Source: Solenopsis invicta (lineage: Eukaryota > Arthropoda > Insecta > Hymenoptera > Formicidae). Taken from it: 64,000 nucleotides of DNA. The stretch lies in contig NC_052665.1 of NCBI RefSeq assembly GCF_016802725.1, positions 6,820,001-6,884,000 on the forward strand, read 5' to 3'. Under the pieces are notes generated by a model. It ran no database searches. It saw only the letters and a list, made by a program, of their open reading frames with translations, and had not been told where the DNA came from. Of this stretch, positions 36,401 to 50,312 are shown piece after piece; within the stretch, counting starts at the first letter, position 1; each line of letters starts with the position of its first letter. The position numbers were made by a program, and so were the translations under genes.

Positions 36401-39400
36401 GATAAACAATCAATAGAGCTACTGTCCCAGGGGTCCATTGGATATTAAACATTATTTCATAATGTTACAGCAAGAACTTTGTTCTAATTACTGTCCAATA
36501 CTACCAGTTAATTTGTCAGATTAATTACTGAATTCTATTATTTGAATTATTATCCGCAGTGTACTGAACGTTCAGAGTAACGAATCGTAATAATTTGCGG
36601 GAATATAATAGCGGAGCTAATATTCTTCTGCGTTTTAAGTTTTATGGACGATATCGAAGCTCCTTTAGGACTTACCAGTTTATTTTCTGCAATTTCTAGG
36701 CGATAGAGGCTTAAGAGAAAGTTTCGGAATCTGCCGTGGAATTAAGACCGTCACAGCGAAGATCTTTGAGATTCGGGGAATGAGATATTCCTGCCCGGGG
36801 GTCGTTTCTCTCGCCAGATATCTTTCGGCGATTTGGTGAGAAATATTTCAAACTTAAGAAAGTATATGTAGCGAAAGAAATACGGTATGTAACTGTATTA
36901 AATGTAATTGAATTATATAAATAGACTTTTCGCTTTTTATTCACGGTACATAATTTGTGCGAAACATTTTCCCGAGGAAATGACTATTGTCTCTCAGACA
37001 GATCAAAACAAAGATACAAATAAAACTTTTGGGTTATTATTGGTTACGCTACGTCTATTTCTTTCCATGCATAAAGCAGCGTCGGGGAATCGCGTGCCAT
37101 AAAACTGAATACGCGCGACACCGTTTACTGTCGCGCATACAAATTCATCCACGTTTACCGTGATTGATACGCGGACAATTTAATATCTAAAACGTTAACT
37201 CGATACAGCAATTTTCGCCGTATCGTACGCCAAGAGACAGTTTATGTCGGCAGTAAAAGCTTTATTTGCTTTAGAATTCATTGCGATATAAAAGTGATTT
37301 GATTCTTAGAGGGAGATTTTCCCCTAAGGAAGAAAGGCGGCGCAGCCATGGCAAATACCGTGCGGAAGCTTCCGGACCGTGTAACTGCTAGTCTCTGCAG
37401 TTTGTAGCACGCGAGAATTACGCTGCGCGAGTGCAGGTGAAACGCAAGAATGATATCAAATAAATTCTTTCGGTGCAACACTCGCGCGCGCGTGGAACGA
37501 TCCATACACACGACACTTCATACGCCGTGTATATGGATTCGCGGGCTGTGAATTAAAGTTTTTCTAATCGTCTTTACCCGGTAAATTCCCACCCCGCTAA
37601 ATCGAAAATTTAATCGAGGTAAAAACAATCGTTTCGCGGCTGTCGCTCCCGCATAATTTGCGATAGCTTTACAGAGCCTCGCGCATAAACTGGTTGAGAA
37701 ACTGGTCGGGGAAAAAAAAATCAATACTCATAATTTAAATTTAATTCTTCGCTTCGCTCGTATATTTTTATATCAAACTTATAACGTAACTGAGCTTCTA
37801 ATACTGAAATCTTTCGGTATTCATTGATATTTCTTTATGCATCGTAATTTTATAAAATCTATGGAACAACGATCAAAGTATGACGATAACACTAAAGTAT
37901 CGATATCATTAATACGGAATATCGAGCAGAGGACTGTGAATATTATTGGAAAAAATAATTCTCAGATTAAATTTTTTTTATATCCCGACATAGAATTCAT
38001 TGCTGCTGCATATTTGACTTAATATTATTACGATACAGTGTCTGTACGCGGCTGGAACCGATTTATCGTCGATTTCACAATTGCACAGAGAAATTGGCTG
38101 TAGAATAAACTGTGGTAAATTCCGCTTTTGCCTGTGGGACGAGTCTTTCGTGAGGAAAAAGCGACGTCGAATTGGACGATCGGGAAACAAACGGACAATC
38201 GAGCCGCGCTTGATGGGCGACAATCGGCGTTGTTGTCTGCACCACTTTTCAAGCGATGCAATCGTCTCTCTACTTTTTCGTTCAAAGCATGCCGGACACT
38301 TTATTACGCGTGCGTCAGGATAATCGTTTGGCCATCGTTCAGCTTCGATCTGAAAGGTTTGCGGCTTACTGAAACAAGTCGCGAATAAATACAGTGCACT
38401 TGGCAGATATAAAATTACAGTTTGCTTCAAATCTTTTGTTAAAGATTTTATGTATATTTATAATATACTCGCGCACAATATTTTACTGTCCTTTAGCGGT
38501 AAAAAAAAAAATTGGGAGGAAAATAGAGGAAAATGAACGAAACCATCATCACGAATAAAACCGAGGGTATTTCATAAGGCGAAGAAGATTATCATCGTTG
38601 TTGTTACAAATTCTACTTGCGCCTGTGCTTTAAAAAAAAATTTAAGAGACTACTCAATCGCGCAAGGAGTCAGCAAAATGACGCAATCGTCGATTCTCAG
38701 AAATGGTCGTCATCCTCCTACTATTGATACGATGGCCGCCGCATTCCGTTTATATTCCATTATCGTTCAATGAACACAGATGACAGTCATCTACTCGACA
38801 ATCCGCCATTACCGCCCTTGTGCGGATCGTTCAATACGCCGTTCGAATCGCGCGATCGCTCTATACGGTACTGTAATCATCACGGTAATGTCGACCGGTT
38901 CGGCGATCGCGCTTAATCAGCTCGTATTTGCAAAAAATGATAACTGATCGTAACTGTGACTGTGACTAGCGATTATTCCGATTGCATTAGCTCAACTACC
39001 ATTCGCGGAAATGTATCGCAGTTTGCATAAACTCTGATTTACAACCATTTCTCTTGGGAGTGTTAAAATACTTTCATAACTGGTATCATAACTGGTATCA
39101 GTCGCCACAATCGATTTGTGGCGATCGATGTACGCGACTCGAAATAGGTAGCGTTTCAGCTTTCATTTTACGTTATGTATAATAAAACATGCTTTAATTT
39201 ATAATTATTGTTTTATGTATATATGAATTAATCTAATTAGTTTATAATCGTCGTCTGTGTATAGTAATAATTAAAAATATTAAGAATCTTGAATTCATAT
39301 TTTGTCGCAACAATATAAGTACCAACAATCCTACTGTATCGCAGTTATAAGTGTTGTAGATAATTGTTAGATTGAACGTCGTTAGATAGTGTTCTGTTGT

Positions 39401-40244
39401 CTGGGCGCGTACAGAGGCACGACCACATAGTTTTATATAGCTATCCGGACGAGACATATCGGGGCATAGCTTACATTCTGATAAATTATGTAATAAAACG
39501 ATTTACGTTATATTAAATGAGGCAGATAGAAGACGAGTATTATCAGATTCATCAAATAATCTCCCTCTTTCTCTTTCTTTCTCAAAGCGCAAGATGAATT
39601 TCTTTTAGCAATATCAGCTCTTTGCCCGACTGGCTCGTTTAAAGTTTTACGTACCGAGTTTGATAAGCGATGCTCGATGAAACTATCTGCCGTATTTTTT
39701 CCTTAGAGTATCAGGCTAAGTACGCTGTAACCTTTCTCTTTATGATTCAAAAGCCTCGAACTAGCACGACAAGTTACTTCGCTTTTTGTACAACGCACGG
39801 GGACGAGTGCATCATTCTATCAGTGAATTTCTTACCGGAACGGACGGTGGCTACGCTTCCGGTCTTCGAGAATTTCGCTCAATACATTTTTTTTTTTTTT
39901 TGCTGCGATCGTCATGCTGCTTACGATGCAATCACACTCGGTTTACGAGGACTCCATTTCTCCACCCGACTTTGCCTCTGCGATAAATTCGCGATCTCCG
40001 CGATATTGGATTTTGGCGTTTGCCTTTGTGGTTAAACGCGTTCGTCTGCCTCGTATTTCTCCTACTTCTCCTGCTCCTTTTCCTCCTCCTTCACCACATT
40101 CTGCGTCTCCTCCTCCACTTCGACATTTACATACGTTCTCGTGGTAAAACCGTACAAGCATCTACAAGTTACCAAGCTCTGAAAACTCGATGGAGGTAAA
40201 TGACATCGAGAACCGAAGCAGTAGTCGAGAGTGCTTTCAAAAGT
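33451..40244. other. Mostly AT-rich stretch, no gene seen
   Basis: AT-rich DNA has balanced islands at about 34200-34460, 35040-35600, 37080-37720, 38040-38370, 38640-39150 and 39640-40140. Overlapping frames at 37978-38430 (minus) and 38081-38388 (plus) share one island and cancel each other as evidence. At 39075-39100 ATAACTGGTATC is repeated twice. A pyrimidine-rich tract lies at about 40050-40120. The islands could be conserved regulatory DNA, but this cannot be tested from one sequence. Confidence 0.35.
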
Positions 40245-40275
40245 TGATATTACTCGCTTGCGAGGAGTAATATCA
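40245..40275. repeat. Inverted repeat (11-bp arms)
   Basis: TGATATTACTC at 40245-40255 is followed after GCTTGCGAG by GAGTAATATCA at 40265-40275, an exact inverse. The centre also contains CTCGC-TT-GCGAG, so two alternative stems share the left arm. No poly-T terminator follows, and in a eukaryotic context the meaning is unknown. Confidence 0.8.
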
Positions 40276-43200
40276 TTTCATTTTTATCGCGTTCGTGAGA
40301 GAAGAGAGATGCGGGAGATAAAGTATAGAGCGCGAAACCGCTTAATTCCAAAAGGAAAACGTGGAAGAGATGTTGTTCCGTATGTATATAAGTACACGAA
40401 TACGTTAGACTAGATTTTTAACTTCAGAATCCCTTGATAATTGTAAATAATATTGAAAGAGAAAGTGAGAGAGAAACAAAAAACAGACTTTCAAATTGAA
40501 TAAAATTAAATTACTTATTTAATGGAGAGATATTTTACTACCCTTGGCTTTGCGTCGTCTCTCTGGAAGAATTATGCATAAGGATATGCATTTTTGTACG
40601 TGGATCGCATAATGTCGCGTGTTTCCCTTTGCGCGAAAGCAAAATATCATTATTACAGGATTAAGTTTCTCCGTGCACGCTTATGTAATGCAAACAGAAA
40701 GGAATTCGTGACAGCTGCATATGTGAGAGACGGAAGGGAAGATAATTTCAAGCAAGACATTTTAGAAAATTCCTCTATTGTGCTCCGTGGAGCATGGTGC
40801 TAAAATTCAGAGAAAACAAATAAGGAAACTGGCATCCCTAATCTTTCTCTCTACCGAGTCTCAATGATAAACTAGTAAGAGTTGGGGACAACTTTCTAAC
40901 TAAAGATTATTTTTTTTTTTTTTACTTTGAGAAGACATTATTCTTCGAAGGATTCTGAGGGAATTCGAACTTAAAGTCTATATGCATATACGTAGTGTCC
41001 CGGAATAATCGATGTTATTTCTAAGTATACTAAGAATCGCTAATTCCATTAAGATTAATTTTACATTACCTAATAGTTACTTGTTGACATTACAAAAACG
41101 CTTTGAAAAATACAATCGTTTATCCAATGATCTATAATAACTGAGCAGTAAAAAAAAACAAGTTGATTGGGAAGGTTAAGTGCTTAAAGCAAAAAAAACC
41201 CCCGCGCCAATTCCAAAAATATTTTACAGCAAAGATGTTTTTCTAATTTATCCAATAAAAAATTTTTTTTTTGGTCAACGTACCAAAAATAAAAAAGAAA
41301 AGATTCGCTTTACAAAGTAGATAAAAGCAGGAGAGAGAAGACATATTGGACACTTCAATCTCCTCTTCTTTACTTATTTTTTTTTTAATATTCTTCAAGT
41401 ATATTTCTAATAGAATGATTTTTATTTCTCTTAATCCCACATGGGAGATTTTACAAAAATTGCTGAAATTAAACGATCGATTTGCGGCGTCCATTTACGG
41501 CCTTTCAGGACACGTCCGGCGTTTACAATCGGCGAGAACTAAAAATTCGTTCCGGTAAATTTGTCGTGCCATTGTTGCGCTGAATATACATACGCGCTAA
41601 ATATTTCTTTACGTTTAATTTATTTTTTGTTGTAATTATTAAATTTCTTTTGTCAAACAAACATTTTTTTTAATTTGAAAAACATTTTTTATAATCAATG
41701 AAATAAATTAATCTTTATAAAATAAGTATTTAGTTAGAAGCATACAAATAAATCATAATTTTTACTCAAGTAAAATTTCTTTATTTTAATAAATAATTTT
41801 CTCACTGTGGACTTTAAAGAAATATAAAAAAATATTCGTTATACTTTCTTAACATTCAAGAATACGACTGTACAATTTGAAAGGTTTTATATTCTTTTTT
41901 TGTAATGTAAGTTTCTAAATTCAAAACAAAATTGATAAAATTATTCAAATTAATCCAGACTGATCTGTAAAGAATTAATTCACACATTAGGATATTTGTG
42001 TTTTTTTGAAATATTAAAAACAATAATATTTTATCTGAATAAACAACAATATTCTAATATTTTAATATTCCATAATACTCTTCTAATATTTAGTCGTTAA
42101 AAAAAAGTTTGGCATCTAAGGGACTGACCTAGTGCGTTGCCGACCTCGATTCGTGCGTGAATTGCATCCAGAACACCTCGGAAATTCAATTTGGGACAAG
42201 CCATAGCCCAAGGTGTCTCTCGTGTATACAATATTTTTTCTGTAGGTAAAAAATGTATTATTTTCTGTAGTTTTAACTAGATCTCGTTTACATTGCACAG
42301 ATTTTTATAAACTATTGAAAAAAAAGAAACGAAAACTTATTTGATAATTTTAAATAATTTAAAAATGCGAGAAACATTGCTATCATTCTTATTACTTGCG
42401 TTTAAAATTATAAATATATTTATATAAATAAACATTATAAATGTGTTTGTTAATATACATATGTATATAATATTATATATTATAAATATATTTATTTGAC
42501 TAGCACTGATCAACGCTCGTTGGAAATTTGGTGTTCCTTTATTCTCGTATTCTAAGCCCGAATAAGCCGATAGTTTAATAATAAAAGAATACGTCGGATA
42601 AGTTTTTCTCGACGAGCAGGACGAATCGGATCGCTGGAAATCTATTTGCATTACAAACTTACGGAGGATCTTCGAAGAAAATGCTCTGGGGAAGACTGAA
42701 TGAAGTTGAAAAGGTACGTCGCGAAACCAGCCAAGTAACTTCCATAACGTGCTCCGAGACGAGTGCGCCGCTTTGTCGAGAAGGCTTCTACTAGCTTTTC
42801 TCCGTTTCTACTAGAACCTGTTTCAACGGTATTTGCATGGTTGAAGTGAAGCGACATTTGCTATCGTTTATTCTTTGTCCGACGGTTAATATGAAGATAT
42901 GACACATACGACATTTTCTCTTTATTTCGCTATTACTCATGCTCAATTAGTGACAATTAGTGACATAAAATAATTATTAGAATCTGATTTTATAATTACA
43001 CGTAAGGTGCTAAAATAAAACAGTCATTTTCCATTAAAAGTAACTAACATTTCGCACAAAACCATTATTTCAGTACTAAAATCTAGCTACGACCATTAAG
43101 GCTCGTCAATTATTTGTGTTTAACCAACATTTCATTTTCTCTCGAATTTTTTCACAAAAAACAGGTTGTCATTATTAAAATAAAATTCACATGATTCTAT

Positions 43201-44606
43201 TTTCACGGAATATTAAGTTCGCAAACGTGGTAGAATTTTTGAATGAGCGTTTTTGAATGAGCGTTTTATATTTAAAATGTACTGTGTTATCTACTTTTTA
43301 ATTCTCTTATCGGTAGCCTGATATTAGCTGACGTTGTACAAGAGGACGATGAATAAGGAACGCGAGCCTCGGCTACACGCGGTTTACAGTGATAACGGCG
43401 AACGGTTTTTCGGGTTCTCAATTTCCGCAGTGATGTGTACCTTAATGTCACATAAATCATTCCCCAAAATAGCATCTGCAACAAAAAGGACGAACGCTTC
43501 AGATACGCCACATCCGATACCGCGTGTCGCGTTGTTTTCTTCATCCTTTGCATGTGTGATAAATCGTTCGCACCGGCAAAATGACTTTGCCTAGTGTAAC
43601 ATGATAGTCGTGATACCGCAATACAATAAACGTACTACATATGTGTACTTTTTGTTTTTGTGCACATACTTTTTTTTTTTGAGTGAGATAAAACTTCTTT
43701 TCCTTCTTTATTGAATCTAGTTCTCATAAAAAGCGATAAAATAATTAAATTTTTTATTATGTACCTACTTTTATAAACTTTTTCAAAATTTTTAAAAATA
43801 AGAAAGATAATTTATACACTGTTGTTCCACTTAAGAGAGCTCGATATCTTCTTGAATCAATATATAAGCTCATAAATATTCTTTAAAATTTTCGTTTGGC
43901 AATAATTCTTTTAAATTTCTATGTAAATGTACTCTTAAAACAGTTTCTTCACCGAAGATTGATCTCTGAATTATGTCTCCCAGTGTTGCGACACTGAATT
44001 TTCTATATAAGCGAAGGAAGATCATGCAGCACATGAATTGACACTCTGAAGTTTAGAATTGTACGTATCTAACTTCCCGAGTTCGCAAACAGTTTCGACT
44101 GATTTGCATGTGAACGCATGATTTATTTATGTCTCCCCTGCGAGCAAACAGGTTGAATTTTATAGCGCCTAAGTTTACGAGTCGTCCGAACTTCCGACCT
44201 TTTTCGCGGCTGTCCCGAGTTTATTAAAGAGGAGAATAGAAACACCGGCGGCGTTTCGCTCGTAAGAATTTCCAAAACGCAATTCTTGTGTCGGACATTT
44301 CCCTCGCTCCGACAGTAATATGAGGAGATTGCAGTGTTGCAACGAAGTCACGTCGCACGCCGATACGGTTTCTCGATTATATATTCGGGCTATTTATCAT
44401 TAACGTGGGATTTTCTCTCCACACTGACTTCTACATTTAATACTCTTGCAAATTTTCTCTTGTAGATATTTTAATATTTATGAGACAAGATTTGTTAGAA
44501 ACACTCTGTTATGCAAATTGCTCGCCTCAAGATTATACCTTTAGAGAATAAGGTTATCTACATCCTTCAAACAAGTAATCAGCGGGCCAAAAAATGTTTG
44601 TAATAT
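40276..44606. other. AT-rich stretch, no gene seen
   Basis: Long AT-rich DNA with homopolymer runs (poly-T at about 40911-40923 and 43671-43680). At 43235-43264 TTTTTGAATGAGCG is repeated twice. Balanced patches occur at 42590-42860, 43320-43600 and 44080-44360, with small frames but no motif. No RNA gene or well-bounded element was found. Confidence 0.4.
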
Positions 44607-44710
44607 CAGAAAAAGAAAGAAAGAGAAAGAGAGAGAAAAAGAGAGAATGAGAGAGAGAGAGAGAGAGAGAGATACACACAAGAAAAGGAGGAAGAGGAAA
44701 AGAAGAGGAC
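44607..44710 (+). repeat. Purine tract containing a (GA)12 microsatellite
   Basis: About 100 bases are nearly all A and G, with a pure GA run at 44649-44672. A short TACACACA interruption follows the GA run. The Leu/Ser/Phe-rich hydrophobic segment in the minus-strand frame 44554-44859 is simply its translation, not a membrane protein. Confidence 0.9.
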
Positions 44711-47590
44711 ACAACATTTCTGTACTTTAAAGAAACGGCAGCCAACGTTGATGCTTTGCGGTGGTTCAAGATGAAACGCACCCTACCTTTGGCAAATGCA
44801 GTCTTCATAGTATCGAGATCTCGTAGCCCATCTGGCAAATCGATCGACTTGCATCGCACTCTCCAAGCGTTTCTTTTGGTGATTGAGCACTATTTTTTTT
44901 ACGCCTGGCTGTGTCGTCAAAAGAGATACAGATTTTACGAGCGCCGGAATCATTTTAAACGCATCGAAAATCGAAGCACCTACATTCACAACCCTGCCGT
45001 TCTTCTCGCTCCGCTGCGTGTATCAGTCTTCGGAACCAGCCGCGTCTAAGCTTTCGCACGCACTCGCCTCTCTATCTTGGCGTTCCTCATCGTGTCTCTC
45101 CATACGAACGAGCGACCGTCGCGTCGTACCGAAGTGAAACTTCAACCTCGTGCGACGAACTTCCGTAATTTTCGTTCTCTCGTATTCCTCTTGAGAACGC
45201 ACTACGTCGAAAATAGGAGTGGATGGCTTGTCAGAAAGAGACGGGGAGCTACGAGTACGATGCCGGTATCCAAGATTTAATTTTAACATACCAACACCTG
45301 AAGCTTTTGAGACGAAGATACGATTACTCATGTAAATCTACGTATGCCAGAGAGAAAACTTTTCATTTTTGTCGTTTAGTTTCAAGTTTTAACGCACTTT
45401 GTGCATGTGCTTGTACTTGTATGATACTTTAAAACGTGAATATATTTTAACACAAAAGTGTAAAAAGCATGTCACGTATGTATATCAATTTTAATCAATT
45501 TTATTACCATAATTTTATTTTATACGAACATTTTCTGTCCGACTGGGATTTTCATGTTTGTCCGCGAAACGCGTCAGTTTATCTTTGCCTATTACCTCCG
45601 CCTACAACCGCTTTTACGTTCGCGTTTTCGCCACGAAAGAAGACTCACTCGTTCGCCGTAATACAGGAGAACGACGAAGCGATGCTGCAGGGAATTCCGT
45701 GTTAGGTGAGAGAGGACCAAGCGTGCATAGAGTGAGAAAAAGGTAATGCACCGAAGGTACGGCGGTAATACCGCCTTCGGCGGTTTCGGAATGCGGTAGC
45801 CAGGGGTGAGAGGTAGAGGTCACGCGCAAGAGGAAAGCTCGCCGTTGCAGCGTCGGCGATGCGACCGGGTACCGTACGGGGACGCGAGTAATGCATACTA
45901 GGTACACGGCGTAAAATTTAATCCAATGAATTAATTATAAACTACGCCCGACGCATCTCGTGGCCCAGCCACGGCAATTACCATGAATATGAAACGCGCG
46001 ACCTTTCCGTACTCTCGCGAGGCGGGCGCGCGACGCTTGATCTCTCTTTCTTCGCGAACGATAATATCGGTAATTCCATTCGGACGGAGAGGGTGACGTG
46101 TCGCGCGTTCACTGTGTACAAGTAATTCGCGTGGGGATGTGAAACACACAGCGCAGGGTGGAAGTTTCGCGTGCTCCGCTCGTCTGCGTTTCCAGCCCGC
46201 GAAATCTCCTGGCGAATAGCGCCATACCGGCTTGGCATCATGATGCAATTCAAAATTTTGGCGAGTTGACGTGTTGATACTCAAGCGAGATAATTGACAG
46301 AGTCGGATAAATGTGTAATAGCGCTCTATCAATTGATTAAAAAAATAACAAAGGGGGGTCAAATGCAAATCCGCGAAGGGCTTTTGGTGATTTAATATAC
46401 GTTATATATGCGAACCGCATGAATAAGTTGACACGTATTTAATTATTACTGCTGCATATTTATCGTAAAATCTAGGAAGACAGTTTATAAATTAGTTTTT
46501 AACCGCGCTTTATCATACATCGTTTTACGATGCTACCGCAGACGCAAATATATTCGTATCCTGCGAGAAAAATATACCCGATACGGATCGTAAATCGCGG
46601 TGAGTTTTGGTGTCGGCGATTATTTACAGTTCAACCAAGTGCATGCGTCACCATTGAATTATATTTATTGTCGGCCGAACGATAAGTGAGACACATGAAT
46701 TTCAAACGCATCGATTTATTTTTTTTTTTTCGTCTAATTAATTGCCTGAGTTATCCTATAAAATCTAACACTGTACTCGAACAAGGTAAAAAAAAGCATA
46801 TGGTATTAATACCTCTTTCACTTGCGATATATTTTCTTTCACATCGAAATCAATTAACATAGAAAAATTACGAAACGTGCTCAAGAGTACATACCTATGA
46901 TTAAAATTACGAGATGATTGTCAGATAGTAATTTGAGAAAGCAGTTACGTCATACTACGCGCAATGGTTCAAGTAGTTGCATAATTGGTCTCTACTTATG
47001 AGAGCAAATCGTGAGTGCACATGTGCGCGCACGGAAATGCAGTTAATGTGCGTGCACGCACGACAATACCGCGCAATACCACGCACATTTACATTGCGAT
47101 TGCTATATATTCAGAATACGTGTATGAAATATCTGTGTGTCCTATGCGGTCATATGCATATACAGACGCGTGAGCTGGACCCATGTACCTGAAATACTCG
47201 TATATGTATATTTGCATATATTTCTCGGGTGCATGCACGGGCGCAGCTTCCGGGGTTTACATGCAACTGGCGTGCGCCGTGCTCACGCGAGTGCGCATCG
47301 TTTGCACACACGAACACGCCGCGCTGGTGCGACGCGGAGATGGTTGCTCACTGTCGGAGTTTCACCGCGGCGGATATCCGCGTATAATTGCATCTTTCGG
47401 GCGCTACGTGCGCCACGTCCTGAAAACCACGTAAATCCGGCCCGGCAATTCCAATGCGCGTCTAGACGCGGCATATGCTCGATTGCTATCTTTAATTGAG
47501 GCGCCGCATATCCCGCGCGGCGATCGCAATCGCGTCGCTTTCTCGCAAGCAGGTTTCTTTCTTCACGTTTGGGATCCGAAGAACAATGGA
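44711..47590. other. CpG-rich stretch, no firm gene
   Basis: CpG-rich blocks at 44740-45270, 45540-46260 and 47000-47560 alternate with AT-rich DNA. Overlapping frames on both strands are abundant and motif-free. A local hairpin-rich patch around GCGGTAATACCGC lies at about 45757-45790. A perfect 14-bp palindrome GTGCGTGCACGCAC is at 47048-47061, in alternating purine-pyrimidine DNA. Confidence 0.4.
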
Positions 47591-49120
47591 ACAATAATAA
47601 ATTAGAATTTTAATTTATTCGTATTGATAGTAATTTAATTTTTGAAAATAGAAAAGCTTGCGATGATATAAAGAACATGTCAAGTTTCTCAAGAAATGAG
47701 AGGTACGCTATTTTTCAGTCAAAACAAATCTTGGTGCTTAATAATATAAATTACATTTTTCAATCCTATAAATTGTCGATATGGATTGTCGAACTGAAAA
47801 TGCAATGATAAACTAAAGCTGAAAATAATATCTAAATTAATTGTCAATTTTAATAATGACGCTGCATAAAAAAAAACCGTTAAAAAAGTGAAAAATGTAT
47901 TTACTTTAATTGGTATAAAAATATTATTAAATATCAAGATCTGCTTCGATCAAAAAATAACACTTCTCATTTCTTGTAATTGTATTATTTAAATATCCAA
48001 CTCATTCATCAATTTCTGATGCAAGAAAAATATAACTTTTGCTCAGAATAATTGTAATTTATTGTAATTATAAATGTACTATACAAGAATAAAATAATCT
48101 GTAATATTTTTATAGAAATTAGTATTCTTGAAATTCATTTGTAATAGAAATTCCAATTATAAAATTCTGATTAAATTTGCCCAAGTCGTAACTTACCAAT
48201 GAGCTGTACAATTGCGCGTTATTTGAGAAAGTGACTTAACATTTTAAACAGAAAGAATTGCGTAGCACAATTTTCGTATTTCAGACATAAGCAGCGATTA
48301 ACTTCAAAGGATGAAATCAAGCGAACTGTCGTGTGGTTTTGTGCTAGGATGGCCATCTTTCTCCCGTGCAAACGCGCAATTTAAAAGAACGCTCATTTAT
48401 GCGACGCTTTGAGAAAGAACCGTCGGGCAGACCACGCTCACACAGACTGGACTTTGTACTCGTAAGGGAAGCAAATTTCAACATAAAATTGCCCTCGACA
48501 TGACCCGTTGCTCGTTGCTAAAGTGCTTTGGGCTGTTCGCGCCGGGTGCAGTAATTTTTCAGGAAATTAATTGGCGTAATCGCGGTTCATAAATCACAAT
48601 TTTTGCAGCAAGAAAGAGAGAGGAAAAGAAAGCTCGAGCTTCTCTAGCTTTCATCAAACGTCTCGCGTTAACAGAATGTTATTGTGCGCGAGCTATATTA
48701 CGATGCGATTTACCCTCTTTTTCTTGGGCAAATTTACCGTCCGTGGTCTAGAATTCAACACGACCCGAGTTATTATGAGACAGTATCATTACCGAGATTT
48801 CGTCGACCAGAGGAGAGCTGTAAACGCTTTCGCGCAATTAAATTCTCACAGCGTTTCGAAATCCGTGACGAATTAACGCTCGTTGAGCGTGTCGATCGAG
48901 GCGTTATGTGGCGACACGACATAGACTTCTTAAAGCTTCTTTGTTATCTATGTATTAAAATTTAATCCAGCAAATAAATATGTTGTTAATTAAAAGTTAC
49001 GTTTCATCGATTCTATTTGAGTTGGATAAAAAGATTCTGCAGCTCGATTTGAATTCAATCAAAGAAATGAAATTCGATTCTGCGTCAAAAAACTTTTTAT
49101 TTGCACATATCTGAGCTACA
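47591..49120. other. AT-rich stretch, no gene seen
   Basis: Very AT-rich to 48200, then balanced around 48280-48930. Two overlapping plus-strand frames at 48676-48965 are in different registers and show no motif. Nothing else could be supported. Confidence 0.4.
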
Positions 49121-49219
49121 ATTCTAAAACATTCTCTCCGAGAAAAATTTTACTCGATATGATACAGTACATTCCTATGTATTTCGAGTAAAGTTTTTCT
49201 CGGTAAGAAGTTTTGAAAC
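49121..49219. repeat. Imperfect hairpin with ~39-bp arms
   Basis: The left arm (49121-49160) contains CTCCGAGAAAAATTTTACTC. The right arm (49181-49219) contains GAGTAAAGTTTTTCTCGG. The arms pair for about 39 bp with several mismatches around a 20-nt loop. The compact size fits either a foldback remnant or a long imperfect RNA hairpin. Confidence 0.75.
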
Positions 49220-50243
49220 GTTTTGAAATCTAACCCTAGTATATTCATTATTTATAATAATTCAATTTCGTTGCTTCCCTCAAAATGCTAGAAACGAGAT
49301 GAATCGAGTGATAGCACGTGCGTATACCTTACTCGCGAGATGACTGATTCCCGTAACCCGTAATACGACATATAGCCAATGGACATTATTGCGGGCGGGA
49401 ACGACGTAGCACGCATCTCGAGGAAACGCGCCAGCTGTGCCTCAAGGGTCGGTTGATCCCATAAGAGTCGCGTTATCCCGGTACACGCGTTCATCAAGAG
49501 ATACGTGACAAATGATACTTCCGTTTCATCCTGACAGTGTCACTGAATGATGTAGCCTCTGAAAAATCGGGGATGAAAGGCCCTATCAAGAATGATACGT
49601 GTCTTCCGTGTACGAAGCGATTCCATTGAGAAGGATAAGGTAACGTTGCGTAAATGATTATTCTCGTGGAAGGTACGGCGATGTATTGTTAAGAACTAAA
49701 GCGCTTAAAATACGTGGCAGCATGTTTAATACAAACCAGCGGCTACTTCTAATTTTATCTCTCATTTTATTTTACGCTTTTCTTGCGCGCAATCCTCGAG
49801 TGTCATGTTTCCTTTCAATGGCTCTATTATCGGGGCAGCTAAGAAAGACTGTCACTGAAAGACCATCCGAAAGAATGTCACGATGAACTCGTTTGGGAAA
49901 TGGAAATAATTAAAATTAACTGCCGGCGACGAGTCCATTTCGAATACGGTTTATTATGGCGCAAAATAGATATCAGTCGATTCAACAGTCCTATATATAG
50001 CGCGGTCGTGTACTAAAAAGCGGTGTTATCCTTCCAATGTGACATCAATCGTACATTTTGGTCAATTCTGACTCTTCCTCTTTCAAAATTATATCCTGTA
50101 TCTCCGAGCACAGCTTTCCTCCGGTTATCTACGTTGTAGCGACGATTAAAGGGAAGTGCGGTCGGAGAAAACGCGTATACCTGATATCCCACAAACGACA
50201 TCTGCGGCTCATCGCAGTTCCTGCCGTTGCCTTCGCGATATTA
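49220..50243. other. Mixed stretch, no gene seen
   Basis: Balanced DNA with small frames on both strands and no recognisable protein or RNA feature. Confidence 0.4.
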
Positions 50244-50264
50244 GGAGAAAGAGAGGGAGAGAGA

Positions 50265-50312
<48 letters not shown>
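50244..50312. repeat. (GA)n microsatellite, long
   Basis: About 69 bases of GA/GGA repeat, the longest purine array in the window, with a pure GA run from about 50271 to 50307. It accounts for the Glu-Arg repeats in two overlapping plus-strand frames. Confidence 0.95.

Noticed and set aside
44554..44859. Apparent membrane protein on the minus strand
   Set aside because: The hydrophobic Leu-Ser-Phe stretch is the translation of the purine/GA microsatellite at 44607-44710.
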